Positions 11,758 to 24,480 of a stretch of DNA of 64,000 bases are shown in pieces (positions within the stretch are counted from its first letter, which is position 1; the number at the start of each line of letters is the position of its first letter). The position numbers and the translations under genes are program-made. The stretch is from Thamnidium elegans (taxonomy: Eukaryota > Mucoromycota > Mucoromycetes > Mucorales > Mucoraceae), in the NCBI GenBank assembly GCA_025201345.1, contig JAIXMG010000021.1, positions 468,501 through 532,500 on the forward strand, written 5' to 3'. Under the pieces are notes generated by a model, which worked only from the letters and a program-made list of their open reading frames with translations, did no database searches and was not told where the DNA came from.

Positions 11758-13079
11758 AACAACTTTCACTACACTTATACATAACGACATGTACTAATAA
11801 ACTTAAATCCCCCACTCGTCTCTTATTATATATATATACTCCCGCTATCTTGCATTATCAACTCTGTAATAAATAATAAAATACTTTTTTTTCGTTCAAA
11901 CCTTACTTTTTTTTTATAATACTCATTAGACTATTAAATATAAAATCGTAAATTACTATAAACCTATATGAAGTGATTTTTTTTTTCAGCTGATAGATAT
12001 CGATTTACTTTTCTTTTCTTCACTTTGTCTATCCACAAAAGGTAAAAAGTATCAACTAACCTATATATAGTAGCCGCTTTATTTAAGGGCAGAATTTACT
12101 CTTAAATCGAACATACCCTTATATCGAACAGTGAATGGAATAAGTATATACTGCTAAAGAAAAAAGCTCAGCAGTTCTTGTAAATTAAATGCTTTTAAAA
12201 AAATAATAGACTTGTAGGTTAAACTAAATGAAGACCATTGAAGTGTAAGTTAGCTGTTTCTTCCTCCTCTCTCATCAAATCTTCTGTTCCGGTTACCGCC
12301 ATAAAAGTGTACTTGTATAAATTGCTCACGATAAAATAAAAAATCCTTTTAAAAAGCCTGGTCTTATACACTTACTTTGCCTTTTGTCTCCTTGAGTATT
12401 TTGACAATAGCGTCTCTGGCCCTATTTCTGTGTATTGGTATTATCCGTAAAATACATTCATTCTAATCAACTTAGTTTACGAATACACATTTTATGTCCT
12501 AGTATTAAAACTAGTTGACGTTTACACTGTAAGTTTATGTTTTAGTATAGAATCTACATAAAAAAAAAAGAAAACCAAAACTTTAAACAATTTTCAAAAC
12601 TTTCATTTATTGTTTAAGTAATAAGAAATATCGAAACTTTTAGTTCTCAGAATAACCATTTAGTTATAATGATTAACAGGATGGACTACGAGAAGGTAGA
12701 AATTCACCTGATACCAAAAACACCTAAGAAATGCTGTCGACTCTCACTCTTACGTGATTGGCACAAAAAGACCGTGGTAAGCCATTTGAGCTGTACAAAG
12801 AGATGATCCCTAAAGGAATGACTTCCCCTTTGCCGATGTCCTGTTGCTAGGTAACTTCAAGATCACATTGCTTCGCGCAGACTACTCTTCTGTCTACACA
12901 CGAGCAATAACGCGTACGATAAAGTATTGTGTGATAGTCCTCGGCGCAGTAAAGGAAAAAAAGGAAAAAGGGAAAAAACACTGCTATATAGCCCACAGAA
13001 AAGGAGGCATAGCGTCGAATCGTAAAAACGGGAAAAAAGGAAAATACTTGAAACTCTTGAGGAACCTACTTTTACTTCC

Positions 13080-13290
13080 TCCTTTTTTTCATACTTACTA
13101 TAGTAGCATTGCTATATCTCGTATCAAAAGATAAATTATACTGATATCTCCAGGAGGTAGATAAAAAAATAAAAGCGGAAGTAGTTAATGTATAAATATG
13201 AAGAGAATAAGAATAAGCAAAGGGAAATAACGCCTAATTTGTACTACTTTCCCTTTTTTCTTTACTTCATGCAAAAAAAAAAAGGACAGT
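13080..13290 (+). repeat. Repeat family B fragment
   Basis: Shares the core CGCCTAATTTGTACTACTTT and flanking segments with 21890-22090, 28120-28310 and (inverted) 34830-35030. The core can pair with a short GGAAAG segment upstream, forming a small hairpin. Confidence 0.75.
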
Positions 13291-13499
13291 AACACAAATT
13301 AGATGCCCTAGTTCTTTAAGTCAACGCCACAGCTATTTTATTTGTATGGTAAGTTAAAGAACTTACTCGATAACGAGAATGTGTACGTGGTAGGGATAGT
13401 AAGAGAACGTCCCTACAGGATCTTCTTACTAGGCGAATATTTGATATATACCATAATACCTTGAGCTGCGAATAAATTTATAAATGTAGATTTATGGAA

Positions 13500-13930
13500 G
13501 TGTACGACTATAAATCAAAGGGATAGTAACAATAAAAAATGATTTGCTCTAATTTATTTGAAATGTGTTTATTTAATTTATAAAGAAATGGTATTAAAGC
13601 TTCTACTCTTCAAGAATGTATTATCTACCAATGTTATTCATAAACAAAGGGACAATAACCAAACTGATAATGAAATAAATCTTACATATTAGTTAAGCTT
13701 GAATGGAGTATGAATCATAGAAAATTAACTAAGAAAACTAATTTAATACAGGTGGATGCTAAGAGATGAAAGATTGAAAAGGGATACAGTATAAAGCAAA
13801 TAACGTGAACACAAAAATACTTTTAGTTCCATGTAGCATATACAACGTATTTTTCTTTACAATAACTTGGAAAAGGTTAAGTGTTATAATTCACCATTAT
13901 TTGTCCATTACCCTTTTTAAAACACCTGCT
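13500..13930 (-). repeat. Family A flank fragment, inverted
   Basis: Diverged copy of the segment at 54345-54780, with ATTTATTTGAAATGTGTTTA shared between the two, and the reverse of 25140-25560 and 31190-31600. Contains no coding sequence. Confidence 0.75.
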
Positions 13931-14156
13931 TTTTCGGGAATATGGCGACACGATGTCAAAATAAAAGAACCACACACAGGATTAAAAAGACCAATTTTTT
14001 TTTACATGAAGTGTTTTTTATTTATATTGGTTAAACACTTGCTTTTTGTTTAATTTATTAAAACCAAAAATTGATTTAATAAAAAAACATTACTAAATAT
14101 ATATTTTTTTGAATGTGTTGCGTATTTTTTGAGTTTTTTTAAAGATTATAAGCCGT

Positions 14157-17100
14157 TTACTTCTTCTTGTTACTGTTACCATAGTTGGGAGAAGTAGGAC
14201 TGTAACTAGGACTAGTAGGACTATAGCTAGGGGAAGTAGGACTATAGCTTGGAGAAGTAGGACTGTAACTAGGCGATGTTGGACTGTAGCTAGGACTAGT
14301 AGGAGAGTAACTAGGACTTGTAGGGCTGTAACTAGGACTAGTTGGTGAATAACTTGGGCTAGTAGGCGAGTAACTAGGAGAAGTAGGACTATAGCTAGGA
14401 CTAGTTGGGCTGTAGCTGGGACTAGTAGGAGAATAGCTTGGACTAGTAGGACTGTAGCTAGGACTAGTAGGACTGTAGCTAGGACTTGTAGGTGAGTAGC
14501 TAGGACTAGTAGGGCTATAGCTAGGACTAGTAGGACTATAACTGGGACTTGTGGGAGAGTAACTAGGACTAGTGGGAGAGTAACTAGGGGATGTAGGACT
14601 GTAGCTAGGCGACGTAGGACTATAACTAGGACTAGTGGGAGAATAACTAGGACTTGTAGGTGAGTAACTAGGACTAGTAGGAGAGTATGAAGGACTAGTA
14701 GGAGAATAGTTGGGAGAAGCGGGGGAATAGCCTGGAGAAGCGGCGTATGAAGGACTTGATGGAGAGTATCCTGGAGATGTAGGAGAATAACCAGGACTCT
14801 GAGCATAAGGACTAAGATCACCACGCCAGGGACTTGTAATAGAACCAGCGGCACCAGAGTTACCCATAGGAGAGAACATGGGTTCTGATGGAGAAGAAGG
14901 TTGAGAGAAATCAACCCAGTCAGGAGAACGTGTATCATAAGGAGTAGCCATATTAGGAGTCATATAACCTGGGCCAGGAGTTGCAAAACCTGCAACATCA
15001 CCAGCGCCCATTTGCATATTTTGTCTATGGTCTTGAGGAACAGATTGTAACATCTCTTCATCCAACATAACATCAAATTCACCAGTACCAAGAGGAGCCA
15101 TTTGACCCAACATAATATTTTCAGCAACACCTCTACAATCATCAAGCTCACCAACAGCAGCAGCCTCCATAAGAATTTCGACAGTTTCTTCGAAAGAACA
15201 TCTCATTAAAGCACCAGTTTCAGCACGATTAATACCATGACGAGTAATAGCCATTAAATGACCACGGTTAGTCATAACGTCACAAAGTAAAGCCAAATGA
15301 CGATAATTGACATAAGAACCATCAAATTCAATAACGTTACGCAATTCTTTGAGAAGAGCCTTACGAGTAGCTTCAATACCAAGTACTTCCATAATTTCAA
15401 CGGTGTTATTAGAGTAAGTACGAGTCTCATCTACACCGTATTGGCACATAACTTCTTGAAGATTGATACCATCAGTATCAAGACCCCATTCAGTTGTGGT
15501 TTCAAAGTTGCCCTTATCATTAAGAACAGTTTCTTTACGTTCAACAATATAAACCTTTCTAATGCCGGGTATACCACGAAGATTGATAGAACCTAACATA
15601 CTTGCCTCCAACTTGCGCAAGAAAGTATCTTCTTCAGCACGACCATCATCTTCTTCCATATCTTTGTTTTCATCTTCATCCATCATAACTCTACAACGAA
15701 TAATCAACTTTTCTGAATTCTCATCACTACCAATAACATGGAGATCGTTACGGAATTCCTCAGAGATCTTTTGAACAACTTCTGTGATATTAAGACGTTT
15801 ATCAATCATCATACCACGGTTTAATTCAATACGAAGTAACCAAGGAGAAACACGTGTAACAAATGGAGAGTTATCATCTTCAAGTTGGTAGTATGTATCG
15901 ACAAAATCAGCATCTTCTTCAATTACAGTTTGACGTGGATCAGGATCATAATAAATTTCAGTGACAGAAGTGACCTTTTGAAGGGTGGTATGTTCAAGAT
16001 TAACTTGTACTTCTTTTGCCAATTCAATATTACGAGAACGTTCAGCATCAAGCCATACTTCAAGTCGAGGTGTTTTGATATTCTTTGCAACGTTAATAAT
16101 TTCCTTCAAACGAGGTACACCAAGTGTGACATTCTTACTGGAGACACCAGCATAATGGAAAGTATTCAATGTCATCTGAGTGGCAGGTTCACCAATAGAT
16201 TGAGCAGCAATTGTACCAACCATCTCACCAGGTGCAACGATAGAAGTCAAGAAACGAGATTCAATTTCTCCAAGAATCCACTCAAATGCTTGAGAAGTTA
16301 AGTGGAATTCTTCAACAACACGCTTTACGGAAAAGGTAGAACGAAGCAAGATTTGGAATAATAACGTAGCGTTCTTTTGTGTTTCATGAGAGATTTTATC
16401 AGAGCCACGCACAACCAATAAACGTTGAGCAAGAGCATTAACACCATCGACAATTTGAAGAGGATGAATATCAGAAGGTTTACGAGGATCAAGATGGAAA
16501 ATTTGTTGGGAATTCGTAATTAAACGAGCAAGGTTAACTGGTAAAGGCCATTTATCATCACCATTCTTGAAAATGATTGTTCTCAATTTATGACGATCAT
16601 CAGACAGTTGATAGAATTCATGATCCAAATAAGCTTGAGCAGTTTCACTGCCTTCAATACTCTTCAGAACATTATAACTAAGTGCTCCCTTTCTGAATCC
16701 CTTATTCATAACATCAATCTTATAGCGTTTCTCAAACTCTTCTTGGTTACACTTGAGTGAATAGAACTTTTGGCTTTCGACGGACATGGCATCCATACCA
16801 TCTTCACCATAACAAAATTCAATAATATCACCAAGTGAATTACGAACAGTACCATCATACTTTACCATAACATCCTCCAAAGCCTTTACAAGACGACGTT
16901 GAATATAACCAGTTTCAGCAGTTTTAACAGCAGTATCAATAAGACCTTCACGACCACCCATAGCATGGAAGAAAAACTCAGTAGGGGTTAAACCTCTTAA
17001 ATAAGAATTTTCAACGAAACCACGAGATTCAGGACTATGATCATCCTTGGAGAAATGGGGAAGAGTACGGAACTTGAAACCATAAGGAATACGTTTACCT

Positions 17101-19668
17101 TCAACATTTTGTTGACCAACACAAGCAGACATTTGAGAAATATTAATGAAAGAACCCTTTGAACCGGAAATTACCATCTGTTTAACATTGTTATCTTCCT
17201 TTAAACTGTTTTGAGCCATTTTACCAGCATCATCACGAGCCTTATTCAAAGTTTGATTGACCTTGGCTTCAAAAGATTCACGCAAAGTCATACCAGGTTG
17301 AACTTCAAGCTTATCTTGTTGAGCAGTAATAATAACTTCTTGTACACGTTGCTTGGCTTGAGAAATAATGTTTGTAATAGTAGCCATAGAGACTTTATCG
17401 GCAATAGTATCACCAATACCAATACTGAAACCATTTTGAAGTAACCAATAATTAATAACTTGTTGAGTACCACCCAAGAAATTTTTTGCGGCATCAGGAC
17501 CCAATTCGTTCATAATAGTATGAATAAGACCACCACCAGCAGTACCAACAGTTTTCTTACAAACAATACCACAAATTAATTCACCATTTTCAATAATGAC
17601 ACGAGTATCACCAGGAGAAATTAAAGTGTTTTCACCATCAGGATGAGTAGAATGGTATGTATGACAATTGATACCCTTTGGAATGACCATGGAAACAATT
17701 TGTTTACCGGTCCACATAGGCTTAGGCTTAAGAATGGCAGGAGGAGGAATATAACCATCCCAAGACGGAACCCACATAACGATATTCATCACTAAATCCT
17801 TGGTCAAAAAGCAATCTCTTAAGGTAAACTTACGAATACCACAAAGAGTATCTTGCACAATACCCATGACAGGCTTATTAGATTGAGGAGATACAATTTG
17901 CTTGGGGACCATACAAATTTCAGTGATTTCAGCTCTTGTTTCTAATGATTGAGGAACATGAAGATTCATTTCATCACCATCAAAATCAGCATTGTAAGGA
18001 GAAGTGACAGATAAATTCAGACGGAAAGTAGAATAGGGCATAACTTTAACACGATGACCCATCATGGACATTTTATGAAGAGAAGGCTGACGATTGAAAA
18101 TGACAACATCATCATCATTGATATGTCTTTCAACTCTGTAACCATATTGAAGAGGAATTTCACCGGCACGTTTACGATAACGTAAATCAATACGCTCGCC
18201 GTTGTCACGGATAACATATTTTGCACCAGGATGTTCCAAGGGACCATTGCGAACCAATACTTGAAGTTTATCAATATTATAAGGAGTGACAATTTCAGGA
18301 TAGGTTAAATTACGAGCAATACTACGGGGTACACCAACTTGGTCTAAAGCAAGATTGGGATCACCAGTAATAACAGTACGAGCAGAGAAATCTACACGTT
18401 TACCCATAAGATTACCACGAAGACGACCTTCTTTACCCTTAAGACGAGCACGAATAGACTTGAGAGGTCTTCCGGACTTTTGTAATGCTTGAGGTTGACC
18501 AGCAATATCGTTATCCATATAAGTAGCAATATGAAATTGTAAAAGCTGTTCAAACTCTTGTACAACATGAACAGGAGCACCTTCAGATTCGCAACGTTTA
18601 ACATTTGCATTAGCTTTCAAGACATCAGAAAGTTTATGGGTTAAATCATCTTCACCACGACTAGTACCATCCATTTGAATAGAAGGACGAACTTGAGGAG
18701 GAGGAACAGGTAAGACAGTAGTAATCATCCATTCAGGTCTAGCAAATTCCTCTGATAAACCCATATCACGAATATCTTTATCTGAAATATTCTTCAAAAT
18801 TTGTAATACTTTTGCTGCGGTTAATTGTTGTCTACCTTCGCCAGCGTCGTCACCAGGGCTAGAACGAAATTGAGCATAAAGTTTTAAACCATCTTTACGA
18901 ATAAGAGGTTGCTTATAGCCACAACCACCATGTGTACTTTTACGTTTACCACCATCAAATTCTTCCTTTTCTTCTAAACCATCTTCTGCTTCATCACTGC
19001 CTTCACAAGTCATTTTAGTTTTGGCAAGATCCCAAACAGCACGAAGTTTAGTTTTAGCATCTGTAATCTTTCTAGCTCTGATAAATCGAGGATTGGTCTA
19101 TAAATTTATAAAAAATAAGTTAGAAACAAAATATATACTGACTCAAAAAATACATACATCATCGATTTTAAGCTTTGAGCAATGAAAACAAACACATTCA
19201 AGGATTTTCTTTACTTTAGTTAAGAAGCCTAAAATAATTTTATAAGAAATATATCAAGACAACAGATATATATATATGAGCTTACCGATATGATAAACAG
19301 GTTTAGCAAGTTCAATATGTCCAAAGTGACCAGGACATTCAGCCATGCCTTCACCACAAGTTTGACATTTATAGTTACGATCAATTGTACCCATACGAGG
19401 ATCTAACAGACCATTGTTTTTAGGCTTTTGTGTTCCTTCATCATAAAGTTCGGGAAATTCAACCTTTGCAACAGACATTGCTTTCTATTTACATACAAAA
19501 AAAAAAGAGAAAATAAAATGGATTAAAAAAAAATAAGATCCAAGAATAAAAAAAAGCAAAGTTTTTTTTTTAAGCACGTACAATCTCATCAGGTGAGAGA
19601 ATACCGAATTGTACAGCATCAACACGTCGAAGGGGTGCAGATGAAAATGCAAAAGGATGTCCACTCAT
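14157..19668 (-). CDS. RPB1: RNA polymerase II largest subunit Rpb1
   Basis: Catalytic subunit of nuclear RNA polymerase II. Exons 19668-19582, 19484-19286, 19228-19158 and 19097-14157 sum to 5298 nt, 1765 aa; all introns lie in the first 190 codons. Visible elements in order: N-terminus [16 protein letters not shown]; zinc clamp [17 protein letters not shown]; the Mg-binding [10 protein letters not shown] at about residue 488 (three catalytic aspartates intact); funnel and bridge helix with [18 protein letters not shown] at about 830; trigger loop [17 protein letters not shown]; and from about residue 1570 the C-terminal domain. That domain has a few variant heptads, then 25 uninterrupted consensus heptads, ending NYGNSNKKK. 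Large open frames on the other strand or in other frames across the heptads are shadows. Confidence 0.98.
14184..14708 (-). repeat. 25 tandem CTD heptads of RPB1
   Basis: Exactly 525 nt, 25 units of 21 nt, each encoding YSPTSPS (the last one YSPTSPN). Units differ at many third positions and in Ser codon choice (TCN against AGY), so protein identity is preserved while the DNA has drifted. Variant heptads [14 protein letters not shown], a shortened YAASPG and YSPASPN precede the array. Confidence 0.95.
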
Positions 19669-21059
19669 TTTTTGTTATTTTTTGTTGTTTTTTTTTAATA
19701 GAGAAAAAATTTTTTGAGGAAAATTCACGAAGAAAAAAGACTATATATAAAAAAAAAGAGAGATTGAGAATTGGGCTTCTTTTTCTTTTCAGTAAGTCTA
19801 CGTTACGTTGTTATCTAATCCACTAAATTAATAAAAAAAAGGAGATCGTCAAAAACAACAAACAAAATAAAGAGAGCGAGAGAGAGTTTGCTATCTCTTG
19901 GTTTTTCTTTGGGTTTCTAAACCAAATAAAAAGTGTGTATAAAAATTAAAAGAAAGAAAAAAAGAAAATAAAACAATAAAATAAAAACAAAAAGTTTATA
20001 TTATTGTTAAAAAAAGGAGAATCTTTTTGTTCGAAATGTACAAATAAATTCTATTTCGAACAAAAGGTTAGTTTTTAATGAATAGAAAAAAATGGAGTTG
20101 TTCAAAAAAAAAAAAAAAAAATCCACGTCATCCATTAGGCTCCGCAGTCCAATCAGATCGCTTATAAAATCTTACAGCCGTCACAGGATTTCGCTAATGC
20201 CATGATTGAGCCAGCATTTAACAATAATTTCTACTAGGTGTATCATGGATGAAATTTGAAAAAGATTCTTTGTATAGGATCAGACATTTCTTAATCCAAA
20301 ATTCAGATTGGATTTTTTTAAAAAAAAAAAAATCCTGAGATTTTTGAAAGAATATCACTGTTGAAACCATTGATAGATATTACCAAAAGTAGCTAATAGC
20401 TCTACTCATAAATTTTGCATCAAACTTATGCTAAACCTTAATGATGACAGGAGATATATTGGCATTGTCCGTAATCGTTGGTGTATAAAATATGAATATG
20501 AAGAAAAAACAACGGTATCGTAGTTGATTATCCAACACCTCAGCTAGTATCCGCTTGATATCAGTTGTTGGCTTGGTTTTTTTAAGCTCTGTTTCCAAAG
20601 AGTTCATGGTCATAATTTTTTTTTTAGGTCTTTCGTTATGTTCTCTGGTTCGTCTATTTAGAAACAGTTTCATGGCTTATGTTAAATTCATTGGCGAAAT
20701 TATTCTTAATTCACTTGGTTGGTTTTTTGCTTAAACTATTCTTCTAATTTATTGATTTGTTCTAAGGTGAATCGCTATCTTACAATTTATTTTTCGCTAT
20801 TAGACTTTTTTTTTTGTAAAGAAAGAAGAAAGATAAAATGTGAATAAGATTTTTATTTATCGCGAATTTGACTTTTGGAAAAAAAAACATGTCCACAGCA
20901 GGTAAATTGTGGGCAAATAAAACAGAGTTTTATAGATCGAATATGTATTTCAATTAATCTTTTTTTTAGAGTATATAATCACTTTTCTTTCTCTATATCT
21001 TATATTCTTCTTTTATTCTGCTTTTTTTTTTTGCGTTTTTGTTTTCTTTATATATTGGG
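19669..21059. other. RPB1 upstream region, no gene seen
   Basis: Purine/T-rich promoter region of RPB1. A perfect 13-bp inverted repeat lies at 20025-20065. An 80-codon minus-strand frame (20431-20673) is Lys/Thr-rich with a phenylalanine-rich tail and has no recognisable relatives; I treat it as non-coding or a remnant. It ends at the T11A10 border of the large inverted repeat. Confidence 0.6.
20025..20065. repeat. 13-bp perfect hairpin upstream of RPB1
   Basis: TTTTGTTCGAAAT (20025-20037) and its exact complement (20053-20065) are separated by a 15-nt loop. It lies about 360 nt before the RPB1 start. Function unknown; it could be a regulator site or a miniature element. Confidence 0.7.
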
Positions 21060-21879
21060 TTTTTTTTTTTAAAAAAAAAAGTACGTATGCATGTCTTCTG
21101 TGAATATGTGTATATAAGTTCAGAAGAGTGTGATGAAGTATAATATCTGGAATTATACTCGTTTTACATATATTTGATTGTAGCTATAAGAAAGGACTGA
21201 CGCCTTAAAGAATGAGCAGCCCTATTGGATAGACCAACAGGCTGTATCAAATATATATCTCTAATCGAATTACCAAACAATTTCAAGAATGTCCCTCTAT
21301 AATACCCTTCTGATGGTTTGATGTTCTATGTTACCAAATGTCTTGAGAAGTAAAGACAGTTTTTAAAGATAGGGAAAAAATATTTTATTTAGTTAAAAAG
21401 GGTTATTACGTTTAAATAGTTTATTAAGTTAAATTTTTTTTTTTTTAACTTTAATAAAAAAAAATAGAGTAAAACCAAAGTATTTTAATAAAGTAATGGA
21501 GCAATATACTAAAACTCGTTCCAATGTCTGGTTCCAAAGTCTTAAAAGCCATTTAATAAAGAGTGTACTGGAGTCTTGTAATAAAGTTCAGTATAGTAGA
21601 CAGAATACGCCAAAGGTTTTGTAGAGAAAATAAGCCAGTTATATTAGAGCATTGTAGAAAATACAGGCCAGACCAAATAGATTGAGAAATAAGCAGAGCT
21701 GTGTTTGAGGGGTAGCTTTACCATCTGTTTTGCTTCAGAAGTGAACCATCACCTTGTAGATTGTATTTGAGGGGACTTGAATAGAGAAAAACGTTTCCAT
21801 GGCAGTAATACGATAATATCTTGACTATTTCCATAAATATCGATATTGTCAAGTAAACAAATCTGCACAAAAAAAAAAA

Positions 21880-22192
21880 AACTGCTTACTTACTCTTTTT
21901 TTTTTATATTCACTATTGCATTATTGCTATGTCTCGTATTAAAATGTAAACTATACTGATGTTACTGAGAGATAGACAGAGGAGTAAAAGTAAATATATA
22001 TAAAGATGAAGAAAGTAAAAAAAAGGAAAGTTTCTAATTTGTACTACTTTCCTTTTTTTTTTTTTTTGCATGATTTGTTTACTTTGCAAAATACAACTTT
22101 TTTTTATTCTTTTCATATTTATATACTTACTTATACCACTCTATATACATATATCTCAGTAACATTAACAATATATGAGAATACCAGAGTAA

Positions 22193-22262
<70 letters not shown>

Positions 22263-22720
22263 AAGTGAAAGTATGTGTTGTTAAGTAAAAAAGAATAGCG
22301 TGTAATTTTTTTTTATAGAGTGCCAGTTTACATATCTATTACTACCAAATGGAAACCATCTCTGTTGTTTATATGACTGAAACTAAACAAGGGTTTATCG
22401 TTAATATTTGTAGTACATTCTCTAATTAACCATTACTTTCTATGTCTAGTTAAAAAAGAGCATATATGAAAAAGTAAATAATAAAAAAAAAACCTCTTTT
22501 TATAGCTTTGTTTTTAATTTAATAATTAATTAACCTTTACAATAGAAGGCAAAAGAAAGATAAACGAAGGAGAAGATAACCAGTTATAAACGTTATTAAA
22601 AAAAAGGAACTATGGTATTTTCATAGTTATCTAAATAAAATAAAGTAAGTATTGTTCAAGTGAAACATTTTTCTTCTATAGTTTTTTAAGCTTAATTATC
22701 TGTTTGTTTTTTTTTTTAAT
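21880..22720 (+). repeat. Repeat family B, copy in left arm
   Basis: Resembles 28020-28900 along most of its length, including AAGTAAACAAATCTGCA, the CTAATTTGTACTACTTTCC core and the TTGTTTATATGACTGA stretch. Its two halves (about 21945-22030 and 22085-22190) are themselves imperfect inverted repeats around a TTTGTTTACTTTGCAAAA centre. Confidence 0.8.
22197..22260 (+). repeat. 64-nt poly(A) tract
   Basis: Uninterrupted adenines; the mirror poly(T) is at about 34662-34725 in the right arm. Exact length is assembly-sensitive. Confidence 0.9.
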
Positions 22721-23029
22721 AGTTACATGTATATTAGCATTCTATAGGCTCACTTTTCTACGTGACGTGATCTTGTTTCTATTTTTATTTAAGAAAAAAA
22801 AAAAAAAAAAAAAAAAAGAACTTTTTTTCCCACTCTTTCTTTACTTCTTTATCACTTCTGAAATAAGGTATGTACATACTAGTTTTATTTCAACTTACTC
22901 ACACTTTTCTTTTTTATCCCAGGTCCTACTGCTGTATCCGAAATGGGTGTTCTTTGAAACCTCGTGATGGATTGATGCTCTCTATACCGCGTCTTCTAGG
23001 CTGACTGGTAGGGCGTACGTCGTCATAAG

Positions 23030-23461
23030 TATGCTCGGGTACACGGCAACGCTTCTTCTGGTTGTGCTCACTAGTTGAGCACCGCGGTGGCTCTGGGATG
23101 ATACATACTTCCTCAAGTTAGCAGAGGATACGCGATTCAGGTGAGCCTAAACGACACCTGATGACCGACGCCTTGTTATGCTTGTTATGTGGACGTACTG
23201 GTGGCTCTGGCGTATGGATGTGATGATCTTACTGCTGAGGTGGATCGAAAAGCCCTAGGTGTGGACTTTCTTTCTAATCTTGGTTTCACTGGATGTGATG
23301 GTTCTGTCTGTTTCCCTGGTTTCTTGACCTCTGGTTTTTTTAACTGTAATTACTTGATCTGATCCCTGGTGACGGGTTCGCTTAATCCTTGGTTTACTCC
23401 CTTCTCAAGTTCCTATTACTGTGAAAGTGTCTTCTATTTGAGGATTCTAAAGAATACCGGC

Positions 23462-23504
<43 letters not shown>

Positions 23505-23998
23505 TCCATTCCTTTCCTTTATACAACAAATGCAGGACATTTTGTCTAAAAATCAATTCCGCTCCTTTTGTCCTCGTCTCTTCCGTCCGCACCTCTCCCT
23601 CTCTCTCTCTATCTCTCTCTCTCTCTTTCATAACAATGCTGGACATTTTGTCAAAAACTCATTCCACTCTTTTGTCCTTGTCTCTTCTGTCCGCTCCTCT
23701 CTCTCTCTCTCTCTCTATCTCTCATTCGCTTAAAATGCTGGACATTTTGTAAGGAGATGTCACCTTGGTAGAAAGAAGAAAGAAGACTGAAAGAGATACT
23801 TTTCTCTTTTGGCATTTTCTTTCTTGCGAGTATATCGAGGTGGCGGGTCGCCTTGGTAGAAAGAGGAAAGAAGACTGAAAGAGATACTTTTCTCTTTTGG
23901 CATTTTCTTTCCTGTGAGTATATCGAGGTGGCCAATCTCCTTGCAATAAAATTTTTTTTAAGGTGCTGGTCACTTTGGTTTAAAAAAAAACCATAAAC

Positions 23999-24040
<42 letters not shown>

Positions 24041-24480
24041 GGTATTCTTTGGTCTCCCTCTTATAGTCGGCACTGGATCAGTAAGAAAGAACTTGGGTTG
24101 GTCGTAAATCTTGGTGACGGTGTTCCCTGATCCGTGGTGAGGATCGGGTAATTATAGCTTGAAAACCATGTCAAGAAATCGTAAGTGGAAACAGGTGGTT
24201 CCAGATCTGAAGGTGGGATTAAGGTTGGAAAGATTGTCTGCATCTAGGTGTCTTTTCGTGAAGCCATGGTGGTTCGATTTATCGCATCTCTACAAAGGAG
24301 TCACTGGTACTGAAGCATAACTTGTATAATAAGGTTAGGTCATCAGGTGTCGTTTAGGCTCACCCGAATTGCGTATCCTCTGCTAACTTGAGGAAGCATG
24401 TACCATCCCAGAACCGCCGTGGTTATTGACGGTGAGCCAACTAGAAGAAGTGCTGTCGTGTGCTTACGTGTAACATACTT
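23030..24480. repeat. Nested foldback element inside the left arm
   Basis: Terminal inverted repeats of roughly 115-140 bp (about 23045-23165 and 24336-24455) share CCTCAAGTTAGCAGAGGATA and GAGCCTAAACGACACCTGAT in opposite orientation, about 80% identical by eye. The body contains three diverged copies of a block with GGACATTTTGT plus a CT-repeat (23530-23755), a tandemly duplicated block of about 89 nt (23760-23938) and long A/T runs. A 60-codon minus-strand frame (24061-24243) is open but unrecognised. The mirror copy is at about 32443-33891. Confidence 0.85.

Larger units (their letters stand above)
11758..14156. other. 2.4-kb gene-poor region with repeat fragments
   Basis: Contains the Fet4 3' region, a terminus-like segment at about 12067-12140 (AGTAGCCGCTTTATTTAAGG followed by repeated CTTAAATCGAAC), a family B fragment (13080-13290) and an inverted family A flank (13500-13930). 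Open frames at 12844-13134 and 13805-14053 fall in repeats and have no protein character. Confidence 0.65.

Noticed and set aside
12844..13134. 96-codon plus-strand frame with basic composition
   Set aside because: It overlaps the family B repeat, has no splice-consistent partner and no protein-like pattern.
14184..14708. Regular 21-nt repeats resembling a CRISPR-like array
   Set aside because: They are contiguous codons for CTD heptads without spacers, inside a eukaryotic gene.
14093..14938. Long 281-codon minus-strand frame rich in Leu/Val, overlapping the RPB1 C-terminal domain
   Set aside because: It is the shifted-frame shadow of the 21-nt CTD repeats; the periodic amino-acid composition follows from the repeat.
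21060..21081. Helitron or LTR-retrotransposon ends for the giant arms
   Set aside because: There is no TC...CTRR pair, no TG...CA long terminal repeats in direct orientation and no reverse transcriptase or helicase frame; the arms are inverted, not direct.
22006..22284. Poly-lysine/poly-phenylalanine open frames across the long A/T runs (also 23369-23752, 23651-24073 and mirrors)
   Set aside because: They are open only because homopolymers lack stops; no domain, and the frame differs between the two arms with A-run length.
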